From Chondrinema litorale (GTDB lineage: Bacteria; Bacteroidota; Bacteroidia; Cytophagales; Flammeovirgaceae): a stretch of DNA of 64,000 bases. A program made the position numbers and the translations under genes. Every line of letters starts with the position of its first letter. Position 1 is the first letter of the stretch. The notes beneath the pieces are model-generated. The model ran no database searches. It was not told the origin of the DNA and was given only the letters and a program-made list of their open reading frames with translations. Positions 47,151 through 56,817 of the stretch are shown one piece after another. The stretch is from the NCBI RefSeq assembly GCF_026250525.1, contig NZ_CP111054.1, forward strand, positions 1 to 64,000. The letters run 5' to 3'.

Positions 47151-47963
47151 CTATTTCATGTTACTTATTTTTTCCCAAGCTTTTTTCTTCATAGTAATGA
47201 TTTTTTCCTTTTTCATATCAAAAATTGACACGTATTTTTTACTGATAACAATATGTGTTTTCCATTCTACAAAATCTCGATATAGTAATAGAGTACAAAT
47301 ATCTGTAGAATTGAAATAGTCAGATAAAACATGTGAATGAAATGTCTCTGAAATTGTTTTTTCTTTAGAGCCTGTTGGAATTCTAACTAGTGAATTATGA
47401 ATTTTTTCTTTTTTCACAAACTCATTTCTATCGTTATATATCAATTGATAATCATTACCTATTAGAACTACACCATTTACCTGCGGACCAGTCAGTATAA
47501 ACACTTTTTGCACTTGGCTATTAATTAATGGAATATAATTCAAAGACGTATTTTCATAAAAACTAAAAAAAGAATCTTCATCTGTATGCACTCTTTGTTG
47601 TGCATCTGTTCTCATTAAAATTAGATTTTGTTCTAAAGGAGAAGCATCGGAACTAACAGAATCAATTTTTATAGGTTGTTGTGGAACCTCATCAAATAGA
47701 TATCGGACTACGATTTTATCGTGAATATGAGAATCATAGAATATAGAAGTAATGGTTTTATCTTCATTTTCATAAGATAAATATCCACCAACATTATTTT
47801 GTTTACTTTCGAAATTTGCTAGAAAATGATCTGTACTATTCCAAGAAGCTTTTTCTAGACGAAATAGTAATTTGCCCTCTTCTAATATTTTATCTGTCTT
47901 TTTGTTTTGCGACCAAGCTGGAAACACACAAAACAATAATAAAACTAAAATCAAATTGTTCAT
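47151..47963 (-). CDS. exported hypothetical protein, 270 aa
   Basis: A protein with a signal peptide ending AWSQ and a beta-rich body without recognisable domains. It lies 19 bp downstream of the barrel protein gene on the same strand and is probably co-transcribed. Short strand motifs such as GGYLSYENEDK and VNGVVLIGNDYQLIYN suggest a sandwich or propeller fold. No function is proposed. Confidence 0.65.
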   Translation of the reverse strand: MNNLILVLLLFCVFPAWSQNKKTDKILEEGKLLFRLEKASWNSTDHFLANFESKQNNVGGYLSYENEDKTITSIFYDSHIHDKIVVRYLFDEVPQQPIKIDSVSSDASPLEQNLILMRTDAQQRVHTDEDSFFSFYENTSLNYIPLINSQVQKVFILTGPQVNGVVLIGNDYQLIYNDRNEFVKKEKIHNSLVRIPTGSKEKTISETFHSHVLSDYFNSTDICTLLLYRDFVEWKTHIVISKKYVSIFDMKKEKIITMKKKAWEKISNMK

Positions 47964-47982
47964 GTCTCATTCAAATTATATC

Positions 47983-49239
47983 TCACATAAAATTATAAGC
48001 CACTACTGCTTTAAGAATTACAACGTTACCTATCATGCCAGGCAGGGTTCCTTCCCACACTCCTCTAAAAATAATAGCGTCTTTCATGCTAATTTTATAG
48101 CAAACACCCAAACTTGCAGTTGCTCTAAAATATAAAGTCTTTTGATCTGATGTATAATTTTTACTTTTAACAAAAGTATCATCCACATATATTTCTCTTG
48201 TCGATTCTATTTGACTATTAATCAGATATTTACCTGCGATACCAACATCAATAACAGGTCTAACTGTTTTTGCTGAAAGTTCACGATAATAAGTAAAACT
48301 AAAATCTAAGGCATTCAAATTTATATTATAAGTATCTACAATTTGGCCAATCGAATCTGGCAGATTTTCATTTACCATCATCTCTGTAGACTGAAATACA
48401 CCTGTTTTTGTGTATGACTTATCAGAAGCTTTACTGAATGCTAGACTAAAACTTAGACTCGAGCTAGATTTCCCAACATTTCGCTTATAGTTTAAGCCAA
48501 GATACTTTGAATTATAAATATTGAAACTACTTTGGAAAATAGGATCTTCTAACTCAATTTGCTCTGAATAATCGGTAATCTGTTGATTATATAAACCATA
48601 TGCACTTTTTCCAGTACTTAACTCAATACCTAAATGATTTGGATTATGGTATTTTTTGAGTTTTGGTGCTTCATCTGAGGGTTCAGCAATTTGATTAATC
48701 TCGTTAAATAATGCCACAATGTTTTTTTCTTTGAAAAATAGCTTATCTACTTTTTCAAAATAATTGGCATCGTTTAAACATTGCTTGATTTGAATTTTAT
48801 AGGTTTTCGAATCTGTGTAATAAGTTTTATTAGAAGATTCTACTAAATATTTCCCCCCTATTAATTTTATTAAACTATCAGTTCCACAGGTGATAAAAAA
48901 ATCTTTTTTATGCTTATATAAAGAAAGTTTACCCTCAGATAAAACCTTAAAAAGTACTGTATCTTTTCCAAAATCTTTTGATTCGAGATATGTGTCAGGT
49001 TGTATATAAACCTGCTTTATTTGATTAGCAAAGTAATAGGCTATATCGTTAGTGTTTTCTTTAACAAAAAGCACTTTATCTAAAAATTCATCATCTAGAT
49101 TTTCCAGATAACCGCGGATAGTATCATTATTATTGAGAACTAAATAACCCTTACTAGTAGTAACTTGCGAATAAGAAATTTGAGTAGATAGTTTAATCAA
49201 AAGTATGGCGAAAAAAGCCACTTTTAGATTTATATTCAT
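47983..49239 (-). CDS. predicted outer-membrane beta-barrel protein, 418 aa
   Basis: An exported protein (signal to about residue 24) whose first 180 residues resemble the Bacteroidota region that begins with GYLVLNNNDTIRGYL, a common opening of outer-membrane proteins of unknown function. The second half has alternating amphipathic strands (LGLNYKRNVG, LDFSFTYYREL, VRPVIDVGIAGKY) and ends in a C-terminal YNFM strand, as expected for a barrel. It precedes the hypothetical gene at 47963. Confidence 0.7.
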   Translation of the reverse strand: MNINLKVAFFAILLIKLSTQISYSQVTTSKGYLVLNNNDTIRGYLENLDDEFLDKVLFVKENTNDIAYYFANQIKQVYIQPDTYLESKDFGKDTVLFKVLSEGKLSLYKHKKDFFITCGTDSLIKLIGGKYLVESSNKTYYTDSKTYKIQIKQCLNDANYFEKVDKLFFKEKNIVALFNEINQIAEPSDEAPKLKKYHNPNHLGIELSTGKSAYGLYNQQITDYSEQIELEDPIFQSSFNIYNSKYLGLNYKRNVGKSSSSLSFSLAFSKASDKSYTKTGVFQSTEMMVNENLPDSIGQIVDTYNINLNALDFSFTYYRELSAKTVRPVIDVGIAGKYLINSQIESTREIYVDDTFVKSKNYTSDQKTLYFRATASLGVCYKISMKDAIIFRGVWEGTLPGMIGNVVILKAVVAYNFM

Positions 49240-49470
49240 AAAATTTGTTTGTTGAGCTGGTTGATAATCGTCTCAAATATAGGTAGCCAAGTCATTTTAA
49301 TTTGAGCAATTTACGCCAAATTAACATTTGTAAACTTTTCACCCCTCTCCCATTATCCTATCAATACTTTGGCTCTTTTTTGTTTAGCAGATTGACTGTC
49401 ATTTTCAATGCTGTTTAGATAGGTTTAAGAGCAATAAATACATTTATTTACTCAAAATGACAGATAAACA

Positions 49471-49509
49471 AACAATCTACTCTCAGGAAAAACCCGGAAG
49501 TAGATTGTT
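49471..49509 (-). terminator. terminator-like hairpin downstream of the SDR gene
   Basis: AACAATCTACT and AGTAGATTGTT form an 11-bp perfect stem with a 17-nt loop, just after the end of the minus-strand SDR gene. In that direction it is followed by T-rich sequence. Confidence 0.6.
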
Positions 49510-49524
49510 GGAATAGGTTACAGC

Positions 49525-50388
49525 TTAACCTAAAAATCTCTCTTTAACGGCTTTTACTAACTTGGTACCGTCCGGATCGGCTGCTGTTTTTAAATTACAT
49601 AAATCTTCTGCCCAATTAGAAGTTCTAATTCTCAGTGGTGGGTGCTCAGCATTCACTACTTGCATAACTACCTCCGCCACTTCTGCCGGTGTTTGGAAAG
49701 ACTGTGTCTCACCTTGTTCGGCTCTTTTTTGTCTGCCGCCCAAATACTGTTGCATAATTGGCATGTACTCAGGCAAAGTGATTTGTCCGTCTGTCATGGT
49801 TTTGGCTGTGGCAGATTTCATAAACTCAGAGCTAATGCCACCGGGCTCCACAATCGAAAATTTAATTCCGAAATTATCTGTGAGGTAAGAAGCCAAGCCC
49901 TCTGTATAACCTTCTACCGCAAATTTAGAAGCACAGTATAATTCGTTAAAAGGTTGACCGACCAAGCCCCCAACCGAAGAAATATTTATTACAAAGCCAC
50001 TTTTGTTTTTACGCATGATAGGAATTACCGCTTTGGTGCATCTTACTACACCAAAATAATTGAGATCGGTTACCCATTTTATTTCTTCTTCGGTAGCATG
50101 CTCGGTAGTTTTGGCAAAGCCGCCACCGGCATTATTTATCAATAAATCTATCTTACCTTCCTTTTCTATAATGGTGCTAAAACATTGAACTACAGATTTT
50201 TGGTCGGTTACATCCAGTTGTAAAACTTGCACTTCTACCGATTTTTCTGTTGCCTTGGTTAATAGCTCATCTTGCTTTTTTAGGTTTCTCATGGTGGCAT
50301 AAACTGTGAAATTATTTGCTGCCAATAGCAAAGCGATTTCGAGTCCTAAACCTGATGATGAGCCTGTTACAATTGCAATTTTTTTCAT
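49525..50388 (-). CDS. short-chain dehydrogenase/reductase
   Basis: A classical SDR oxidoreductase using NAD(P). With ATG at 50388 (MKKIAIVTG) the cofactor motif TGSSSGLG is at residues 8-15, NNAGGG follows at the usual distance, and the catalytic Ser with YCASK complete the site. An upstream ATG would add 13 polar residues and is not needed. About 287 residues is normal for the cis-acting extended substrate loop form. The substrate is unknown. It stands alone with its own terminator. Confidence 0.92.
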   Translation of the reverse strand: MKKIAIVTGSSSGLGLEIALLLAANNFTVYATMRNLKKQDELLTKATEKSVEVQVLQLDVTDQKSVVQCFSTIIEKEGKIDLLINNAGGGFAKTTEHATEEEIKWVTDLNYFGVVRCTKAVIPIMRKNKSGFVINISSVGGLVGQPFNELYCASKFAVEGYTEGLASYLTDNFGIKFSIVEPGGISSEFMKSATAKTMTDGQITLPEYMPIMQQYLGGRQKRAEQGETQSFQTPAEVAEVVMQVVNAEHPPLRIRTSNWAEDLCNLKTAADPDGTKLVKAVKERFLG

Positions 50389-50648
50389 AGTGATATTTGT
50401 TTGACTTGATGTGTTTCTAATTATCAAACCTGATTAAGAGTGAGATGTTCGGCAACCGTTTCTTACCAAGTAAAGGAATATAAACTGGTAAGATTATGAC
50501 AGTTGAGAGTTACAAAAATCCAAGAGGTAGATAGATTCAGTTTTTTATCTTTCAGGTTAGACACTTCCATAGGAACAACAATTGATTAAATACCCGGAAA
50601 TTAGTAGTATATATTGTACTATGCAAGTAAGAAAGGGAGAAATTGGTA

Positions 50649-51221
50649 TTAATCGAACATAAATTCTACTGGAAGATTTTTATTTCGAAGTGTGTGATGT
50701 AAATCATCTAAAGTTTTCTTTGTAAAGTTCTCATCATAAGTATCAAGTTTGAGAGCAATACAGAAATACCTATGGTTTTTATTATTTGAAGTAATCTCAA
50801 TGTAGTTCCCAGATGAGAGGAAAAGCCAAAGAATAAATTTAAGTTTTGAGCCGGCAAGTTTTACCTTATTTATTTTGGCTAAATCATATTTTATGAACTT
50901 TCTAAATGGAGGATTAGGGTTGATAATTAATAATTGCCCTTCGGTAAGTACAATAGTGTTATTCATTCTTCTCCAAATAAGAAAAGATATAAATAAGTAG
51001 CCTAGAATAAAGTATTTGAAATCAATAATTAGATAAAAATATTTTAAACCAAGGCCTATAAATGGAATAACTGTTATTAAAGCTAAAATCACTGTAAACC
51101 TCCAATATTTTATTGGGCTATAAAAAATCTGACACGAATTAGGTTGGTATCCATGCTTGATGAGTATTTTATCTACTCGTTTGTCTTTTAGCTTGGCAGA
51201 AATTCCAGTTGGGAAAATCAT
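50649..51221 (-). CDS. two-TM membrane protein with PH-like domain, 190 aa
   Basis: A hypothetical protein with a 38-residue basic N-terminus, two TM helices (about 41-58 and 62-84) and a beta-rich C-terminal part (IVLTEGQLLIINPNPPFRKF) ending in a helix (TKKTLDDLHHTLRNK). It follows the amidohydrolase gene by 18 bp on the same strand and may be co-transcribed with it. Function is unknown. Confidence 0.6.
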   Translation of the reverse strand: MIFPTGISAKLKDKRVDKILIKHGYQPNSCQIFYSPIKYWRFTVILALITVIPFIGLGLKYFYLIIDFKYFILGYLFISFLIWRRMNNTIVLTEGQLLIINPNPPFRKFIKYDLAKINKVKLAGSKLKFILWLFLSSGNYIEITSNNKNHRYFCIALKLDTYDENFTKKTLDDLHHTLRNKNLPVEFMFD

Positions 51222-51239
51222 AAATTATATGAATAAGAA

Positions 51240-52532
51240 TTACTCCTCCAATTTAATCAATTCTCCACCTTTCATCACAAACTTTACTCTGGTGAGTTCA
51301 GAAATATCTTGGAGTGGATTGCCTTTAGTAGCGATAATATCAGCCAGTTTCCCAACTTCTATGCTGCCCAAATCTTGCTCTTTTTGCAAAAGCTCTGCAT
51401 TTACAATTGTACCAGCCTTAATCGCCTCCATCGGAGACATGCCTAAATCTACCAACTGACCAAACTCATTAGCAGCAAAATTCGGCGGAAAACCCACATT
51501 GTCTGAACCAACACCCACTTTAACTCCGGCTTTAATCGCTTTTTTGTATCCCTCTCGGCTTGCATCTCTGTATTTTTTGGTAATCTCTACATTTTTGGCT
51601 TGCGGCCCATCGGCATCAAAAGTTTCGAGGGCGTATTCGCCAATATATATGGTAGGAATGAGATAAGCATCGTATTCCAGAAAAAGACGAATGCTTTCGT
51701 CATCCAAAAAAGTACCATGCTCTATAGATCGTGCCCCCAACTTTATAGCCTGATTAATACCCTTAGTGGCATGCGCATGTGCCATCACTGGAATGTTTCT
51801 GCGATTGGCTTCTTCTACTGCAGTGCTAATTTCTTCATCGCTAAAATGCACATTTTGCGGATTATCTCCTGCCGACATAAAAGCGCCTGTTACCAAAAGC
51901 TTTATCCAATCGCTGCCATTTTTAATCTCTTTTCGCACTGTTTTAATCATCTCTTCTTTACCGTCTACAATTAAACCATCGGTAATAATCGACTGCTCAT
52001 TAGAAATATAATTGATATCTCCACCACCACCAGTTATCGACAAGTAATGACCTGCACCAAAAATTCTTGGCCCTTTAAAAAGCCCTTCGTTAATCGCATC
52101 TCTAATCTCAAAATGAGCATAATTTACATCCGCATCGCCAGCAATTCTGATGGTCGTCCAGCCTTCGTTAAGCCAGTTTTGCACTACCTTTAAACCATGC
52201 AAAGCATTATACGCCGAAGTGCCTTTTAAATGATTGGTCTGGTAATCGTCTCCATAAATAAGCGGGTGAGTATGTGCATCGATCATGCCTGGTAAAACAG
52301 TATAATCGGATAAGTCAATTAGTTGATAATCTGGTGAAATGAGTTCTTTATCTCCCACTTCAATTATTCTTTCGCCCGCTACAAGAATTACCGCATTGTT
52401 TCTAGCCTTGCCACTTTTACCATCAATCAGTTTTCCACAAATAATCGCTGTGATTTGCTCAGGATTACTTTGCGCACTTAGTTGATTAGTAGAAAAGATG
52501 AAAGTGAAAATTGCGAGTATGTATAGTTTCAT
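51240..52532 (-). CDS. exported amidohydrolase (prolidase / imidazolonepropionase-related)
   Basis: A binuclear metal hydrolase of the amidohydrolase superfamily. The signal peptide ends LSAQ. Metal ligands are H87 and H89 in DAHTH, K211 (likely carboxylated) in DWIKLLVTG, H252 and/or H254 in AHAHA, H272 in IEHGT and D344 in GVGSDN. The Lys bridge and secretion fit the group of Xaa-Pro/Xaa-Arg dipeptidases related to Sgx-type carboxypeptidases. The substrate cannot be read from the sequence. The gene is followed by the membrane protein at 51221. Confidence 0.9.
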   Translation of the reverse strand: MKLYILAIFTFIFSTNQLSAQSNPEQITAIICGKLIDGKSGKARNNAVILVAGERIIEVGDKELISPDYQLIDLSDYTVLPGMIDAHTHPLIYGDDYQTNHLKGTSAYNALHGLKVVQNWLNEGWTTIRIAGDADVNYAHFEIRDAINEGLFKGPRIFGAGHYLSITGGGGDINYISNEQSIITDGLIVDGKEEMIKTVRKEIKNGSDWIKLLVTGAFMSAGDNPQNVHFSDEEISTAVEEANRRNIPVMAHAHATKGINQAIKLGARSIEHGTFLDDESIRLFLEYDAYLIPTIYIGEYALETFDADGPQAKNVEITKKYRDASREGYKKAIKAGVKVGVGSDNVGFPPNFAANEFGQLVDLGMSPMEAIKAGTIVNAELLQKEQDLGSIEVGKLADIIATKGNPLQDISELTRVKFVMKGGELIKLEE

Positions 52533-52622
52533 TTGTTTGGGTTTAGAAATTCGATAGCCAAAATTAAGAATTATGGTGGATTAAATCTAGCTAGAATCTT
52601 ATTAGCTTTGAATGATTATACA

Positions 52623-53324
52623 TCACTTTCGCCTCACCAACTCATATCTTTTCCAAGTAGAGATATCGTCTTCTAGTAAAATGTTTAGGTGTGATTCATC
52701 GATTGAATCAAGAATGATGCATTTGCTACCTGTATAATATGGTATTGATTCTAAAATAATAAGCTTCGTTTTTCCATCGATATACTTGTATTTGCCTCTG
52801 GCAAAATAATCAAAAGCATAGATGTTGAATGAATCTTTGGTAAACTCAAAAGTCGGGTTTGTGAGAAAATTTCTAGTCTCAGAATATTCCTTTGCTTTTA
52901 TAGGAATACTATCAGCAGGAGCATACCACAAACCTACTATTTCATTTGAAATATGTGTTTTCTCTGGCTCTATTTTCAGCATTGAATAAGACTCATCTTT
53001 ATAAGAAAGTTTGATGGAGTCGCTTGAATAAGAGACAATCCGAAACTCAATATCTTCTATAATTTCTTTTAAATGGAGTGTTGCATAAAACAGATTCTGA
53101 TCAGTGTTCCAATAATTTAAATGCACGATCTTTTGCTCATCTTCTTTGGAAACAGAAACATAAATGCTATCCTGAAAAAAATATAATTCTTGTGTCTTAA
53201 TTGTATCATCAGATTGTATATGCCACTCAAAAAAAGAGTCATTCAACTCTTTTTTTAAGCTATCTTTATCAATACCAGAACAAGCATAAAGCAAGCAAAT
53301 TAGTATTATGTTGAGGTTTTTCAT
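52623..53324 (-). CDS. lipoprotein of unknown function, 233 aa
   Basis: A lipoprotein (lipobox LYAC near residue 15) with two beta-rich halves, the second opening at IVGLWYAP and resembling lipocalin-like domains of Bacteroidota (GLWY start and closing TWKRYELV strand). No family is assigned. It lies just downstream of the RNA ligase gene on the same strand, 33 bp away, so co-transcription is possible. Confidence 0.65.
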   Translation of the reverse strand: MKNLNIILICLLYACSGIDKDSLKKELNDSFFEWHIQSDDTIKTQELYFFQDSIYVSVSKEDEQKIVHLNYWNTDQNLFYATLHLKEIIEDIEFRIVSYSSDSIKLSYKDESYSMLKIEPEKTHISNEIVGLWYAPADSIPIKAKEYSETRNFLTNPTFEFTKDSFNIYAFDYFARGKYKYIDGKTKLIILESIPYYTGSKCIILDSIDESHLNILLEDDISTWKRYELVRRK

Positions 53325-53357
53325 TGGTTTAATGATGAGATAAAGGCAATTAAAACC

Positions 53358-54356
53358 TCAAGAATTTTTCAATCTTAGATTTATCATTTCAATGGCCACT
53401 TTGTTGAAAGACTTAGTAACTAGTTTGAGTTCTTTTTTATCAAGTTCATCGGTAATTGTATGATAATCTTTAAAAAAGTCTTCGGTAATATCTTTACTAA
53501 ACATACCCAAAACTCGACCAAAATCCTTTTTTGTTACCTCTCCCAATTTACTCAAAACATTGTTCAATCTATTTTCTGTTACATAAGTCAATATAGCTTC
53601 TTGCAGCTTAATAATTTTCTCAGGTAGTGCTTCTTCTTTTTTAATAGGCTTTTTAAACTGATTGTTTTCTGCCCACTTTTCGTTCTTATTTTTTAAGATT
53701 AATCGCGTACCATTCCTAAAATAACTGGTTTTTAAAGGCTTAATAATCACACCCTCAACAACATTTGTCTTTAACTCAGGCAGACCTAATTCTTTTGGAA
53801 CTAATGAGTCAAAATTATTTGGATAGGCTAAGCATTCTTCAATACTCCCCTCAAAAATGGTTTTTGCATAGAGTAATTTTTGCTTTTCGAACTGCTCATT
53901 TGCTGCTTCTACATCCAGATAATTATGTTGGTTAATAAGAATATCAAAAGCATAAAAATGATTCTTAGGACTATAAAAAATCCCTTTTTGAACCCTAATC
54001 GCTTTCTTATCTTTTTCAACTTCTGGATGCGGATAAGTACCACCTATTACCTCTCCAAAAACTGCCAAATGCGTTACATCATTCAATTTAGATTGTAAAT
54101 CTGACCAAATATTTTGCAGCTTCGGTTTTAGCTCATTCAGCAACATTCCATGATTGTAAAACTTTTCATCAGCGTCAAGTAATCCAGTTCTTTTAGCTGT
54201 ATAAAAATTTTCACCGTCAGTCGTGTGGAAACTCAAATTAGCGCCATGTACTTTTTCTTGTACAATAAATATGTCTTCCCAAAGGCCAAATGCTTTTATC
54301 TTTTCTAAAAACTCCTCGCGATAAGTATTCTCTATTGAATTATATTTTTTAAACAT
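53358..54356 (-). CDS. T4 Rnl2-type RNA ligase, stand-alone
   Basis: An ATP-dependent RNA ligase of the Rnl2 branch, which seals nicks or breaks in RNA through a lysyl-AMP intermediate. At 332 residues it is almost the length of T4 Rnl2 (334). The nucleotidyl-transferase motifs are all present: motif I K35-V-H-G (EKVHGAN), R56, motif III FGE with E102, motif IIIa YAFDIL with F137, motif IV E201-G-V-I-I-K-P, and motif V K222-x-K224. These positions nearly equal the essential K35, R55, E99, E204, K225 and K227 of T4 Rnl2. A helical C-terminal domain (about 245-330) also matches Rnl2. No phage gene, polynucleotide kinase or RtcB is nearby. The biological substrate is unknown. Confidence 0.93.
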   Translation of the reverse strand: MFKKYNSIENTYREEFLEKIKAFGLWEDIFIVQEKVHGANLSFHTTDGENFYTAKRTGLLDADEKFYNHGMLLNELKPKLQNIWSDLQSKLNDVTHLAVFGEVIGGTYPHPEVEKDKKAIRVQKGIFYSPKNHFYAFDILINQHNYLDVEAANEQFEKQKLLYAKTIFEGSIEECLAYPNNFDSLVPKELGLPELKTNVVEGVIIKPLKTSYFRNGTRLILKNKNEKWAENNQFKKPIKKEEALPEKIIKLQEAILTYVTENRLNNVLSKLGEVTKKDFGRVLGMFSKDITEDFFKDYHTITDELDKKELKLVTKSFNKVAIEMINLRLKNS

Positions 54357-54517
54357 GTTAGTATCTGATAGTTCAATTTTTCTGATAGCAAACCTAACAA
54401 ATAATAGCTATTTACATAAGACGGATTACTATATGCTTGAAAATTCTTGTTAACAATTATGTTTTCGTAATACGTGTGTCTTACAGTAAAAAGAATATTT
54501 AAATCTTTACAGATTTC

Positions 54518-55819
54518 TCATCTCTTCAATTCAATAAATAAGGAATAATAAAACTTGTCGGCGTTGGTCATGCTTGTAATTTGTAAACCGGCGGTTGAAG
54601 CAATTCGCTTAAACTCATTCCACTTGGCAGCTTCCGAAAAAGTATCTACGGCATCGTTCCAAAGTGTATTGGCATACAAAACTTTATCGCTGTAATACAT
54701 CTCAATCTTTTTTGCCAGCGAATTATCTTTTTGCTTTTGGGCTAATTGGGCTTTCATGGCTTCAATACCCGAAAAATACTGGCAAATAATAATAGAACCA
54801 TCGGCTGTGAGTAGCTGTTTTGCTTTCTCAATTAATCGCTGTTTTTCTTCTGAGTTAAAGTAGAAAAATACATAATTCACCAAAATAGCATCGTACTTTT
54901 TAGCAGTTTCAAAATCAAAAAAATCTTGATTTAAGATTGCTACAAGATCATTATCGGCAAACTTTGCTTTGGTAACTGCATATACTTTTGGGTTAATCTC
55001 GATGCCATCGATACTCGCTTTGGGATAAGTTTTTTGCACTACATCAATGTAGTTTCCATAGCCACAACCCAAGTCGAGCACTTGCAGGTTTTCTTGTGGT
55101 TTTATCTTTTTCAGATAGTTGGGAAAGATAAATCTTGTAAAGTTTTTAAAAGCATTTTGTCCCGATTCTGTGTAATAATCTTCACTAAAAGGGCTCTTAA
55201 TTTTATTGGGAATATGGAGATAGACTAAGTTAAACAAAGTTTCGCATAACCTCACCTCATAATCAAGTTGTTTCTCATTAATTAGCGTTTCCCATTTGCT
55301 AGTATTTTGCCTTACAAATTGTAGCTTATGTGTTGGCTTGTTGTATTTATTTACCAAATCTTTTACAAAAAAATAATCTCTTATTAGTGATTGTAGAGGC
55401 TTGCTTAAAGTCTGGATAAAAGAAATATCTTCTGCCTGAATCACTTTTTTGATGGCACCATCTTTAAGCAGCTCTTCGTACTCAGGTTTTATCTCAAACA
55501 CCTCATTTTCTAAAGTGAGAATTTCAAACTGAAATAGAAATTCCACAAAAGATTGGCTCATATTATCAGCCTTGGTTAAGCTAGATAGTTTTATATTTCC
55601 ACTCGTGAAAACATCCGTCTGCAAGTTGTTAGAGAGAGCTTCTAAAGCAACAACTTTTAGAAAGTTGAGTAACCTTTCGAAGAAGTCTAGCTTATAGGCT
55701 ACCGTATTTATTTTAAAAGTTCGAAGGAACTTTACCAGTAGTTTTCCAGCGAAGCCCAACTCAACAAATTCGAATGACTGATTGTATGCGGCAAAATCTA
55801 TTTCTTTATTTGTGATCAT
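54518..55819 (-). CDS. class I SAM-dependent methyltransferase with helical N-terminus
   Basis: A 433-residue methyltransferase. The first 240 residues are helical and resemble winged-helix/dimerisation regions of small-molecule O-methyltransferases. The SAM domain begins at about 247 with VLDLGCGYG, the strand-2 acid is in IDGIEIN, and LNQDFFDF and ILVNYVFFYF are later motifs. The substrate is unknown. It is upstream of the RNA ligase gene on the same strand but 160 bp away, so the link is weak. Confidence 0.85.
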   Translation of the reverse strand: MITNKEIDFAAYNQSFEFVELGFAGKLLVKFLRTFKINTVAYKLDFFERLLNFLKVVALEALSNNLQTDVFTSGNIKLSSLTKADNMSQSFVEFLFQFEILTLENEVFEIKPEYEELLKDGAIKKVIQAEDISFIQTLSKPLQSLIRDYFFVKDLVNKYNKPTHKLQFVRQNTSKWETLINEKQLDYEVRLCETLFNLVYLHIPNKIKSPFSEDYYTESGQNAFKNFTRFIFPNYLKKIKPQENLQVLDLGCGYGNYIDVVQKTYPKASIDGIEINPKVYAVTKAKFADNDLVAILNQDFFDFETAKKYDAILVNYVFFYFNSEEKQRLIEKAKQLLTADGSIIICQYFSGIEAMKAQLAQKQKDNSLAKKIEMYYSDKVLYANTLWNDAVDTFSEAAKWNEFKRIASTAGLQITSMTNADKFYYSLFIELKR

Positions 55820-55951
55820 TGGTTGGTTAGTAAAATTCGCTCAGATTAAAAACATGTTATTGAGCACGTATTAATGCACTCATTAATTATGATGGCAAAA
55901 ATACAATTGTTTTTAATAGTGCTAGTGCGATTACTAAAGCCAAAATGTCTA

Positions 55952-56740
55952 CTACTTAATCACATCCTTTTCATTTACATAAATGCCGATTAGCTCACCA
56001 GTGTTTGTTTGCATTCTTATCAAATAATTAGAGCCAGACGTCTCCATTAACTCGCCAGTGTATTCTTTGTCCTCATATTTAAACTTTACCAATTCCTTTT
56101 CTGGTGATTTAGGTGTAAGTAATTTGCCAGAATACTTTGTACTCGAAGAAGCATTTTCTGGTTTTGCAGAAAGTTTTAATGCATCTACTTTCTTAAACTT
56201 CATGTTATTATTTTCATCAATATACCTGATTACGAAGTAATTATCTTTTCTACCAACTACTTGAGCATCTATAGTTAGATTATTCTTTTTATTATAGTTT
56301 ACATATTCTCCAAACTTATAGAACCTCTGTTGAGGAGTGCCTGTAAATCGTTCTAAATTACTCTTTGTTCTTTCGTAATCTTGGTTTTCTGTATTAAAAT
56401 CTAGTACCTCCGCAGATAAAGTAACTTTGGTAACTAGTATAGGGAAAAAGAAAGTTCGCTTAAAATCTACAGTGGTTTGCCCCAATGCCTGACCCGGTTG
56501 TAAATCATAATTCAAGTATAAACTTCTTTTCGCTTCCAAAACTAAAGCATCTTTTTTATTGGAACCGATACCCAAAACATTTGCTGTTCGGGCAGTACCA
56601 TAAGCAAAATCGATGTGTGAAAAGTTTTTATCTGTAATGGTGGCACTCCCTGCACTAATAGTTCCGACATGGTACGAACAAGAAGATAGCGCAACTAGTA
56701 AGATTAAATAGACACTTGTTAGGTTTAGTACTTTTTTCAT
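55952..56740 (-). CDS. lipoprotein of DUF6567/TRL-like type, 262 aa
   Basis: A lipoprotein (lipobox LSSC near residue 21, then SYHVGTISAG) whose first 110 residues resemble small Bacteroidota lipoproteins with a glycine-rich NVLGIGSNKKDALVLEAKRSLY segment. The C-terminal half has three strand-rich repeats ending in VNEKDVI. No role is known. The family name is tentative. Confidence 0.6.
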   Translation of the reverse strand: MKKVLNLTSVYLILLVALSSCSYHVGTISAGSATITDKNFSHIDFAYGTARTANVLGIGSNKKDALVLEAKRSLYLNYDLQPGQALGQTTVDFKRTFFFPILVTKVTLSAEVLDFNTENQDYERTKSNLERFTGTPQQRFYKFGEYVNYNKKNNLTIDAQVVGRKDNYFVIRYIDENNNMKFKKVDALKLSAKPENASSSTKYSGKLLTPKSPEKELVKFKYEDKEYTGELMETSGSNYLIRMQTNTGELIGIYVNEKDVIK

Positions 56741-56817
56741 TTCTGATTGATTAAATGTGCTTGTAATTAAAAACTGACTAAAACTAACAAATAATAGTTA
56801 TTTTTCAAGATTTGGAC

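Noticed and set aside
49240..49524. Gene in the space between the barrel protein and SDR genes
   Set aside because: No frame with a start and coding character was found. The space holds only a terminator-like hairpin at 49471-49509.
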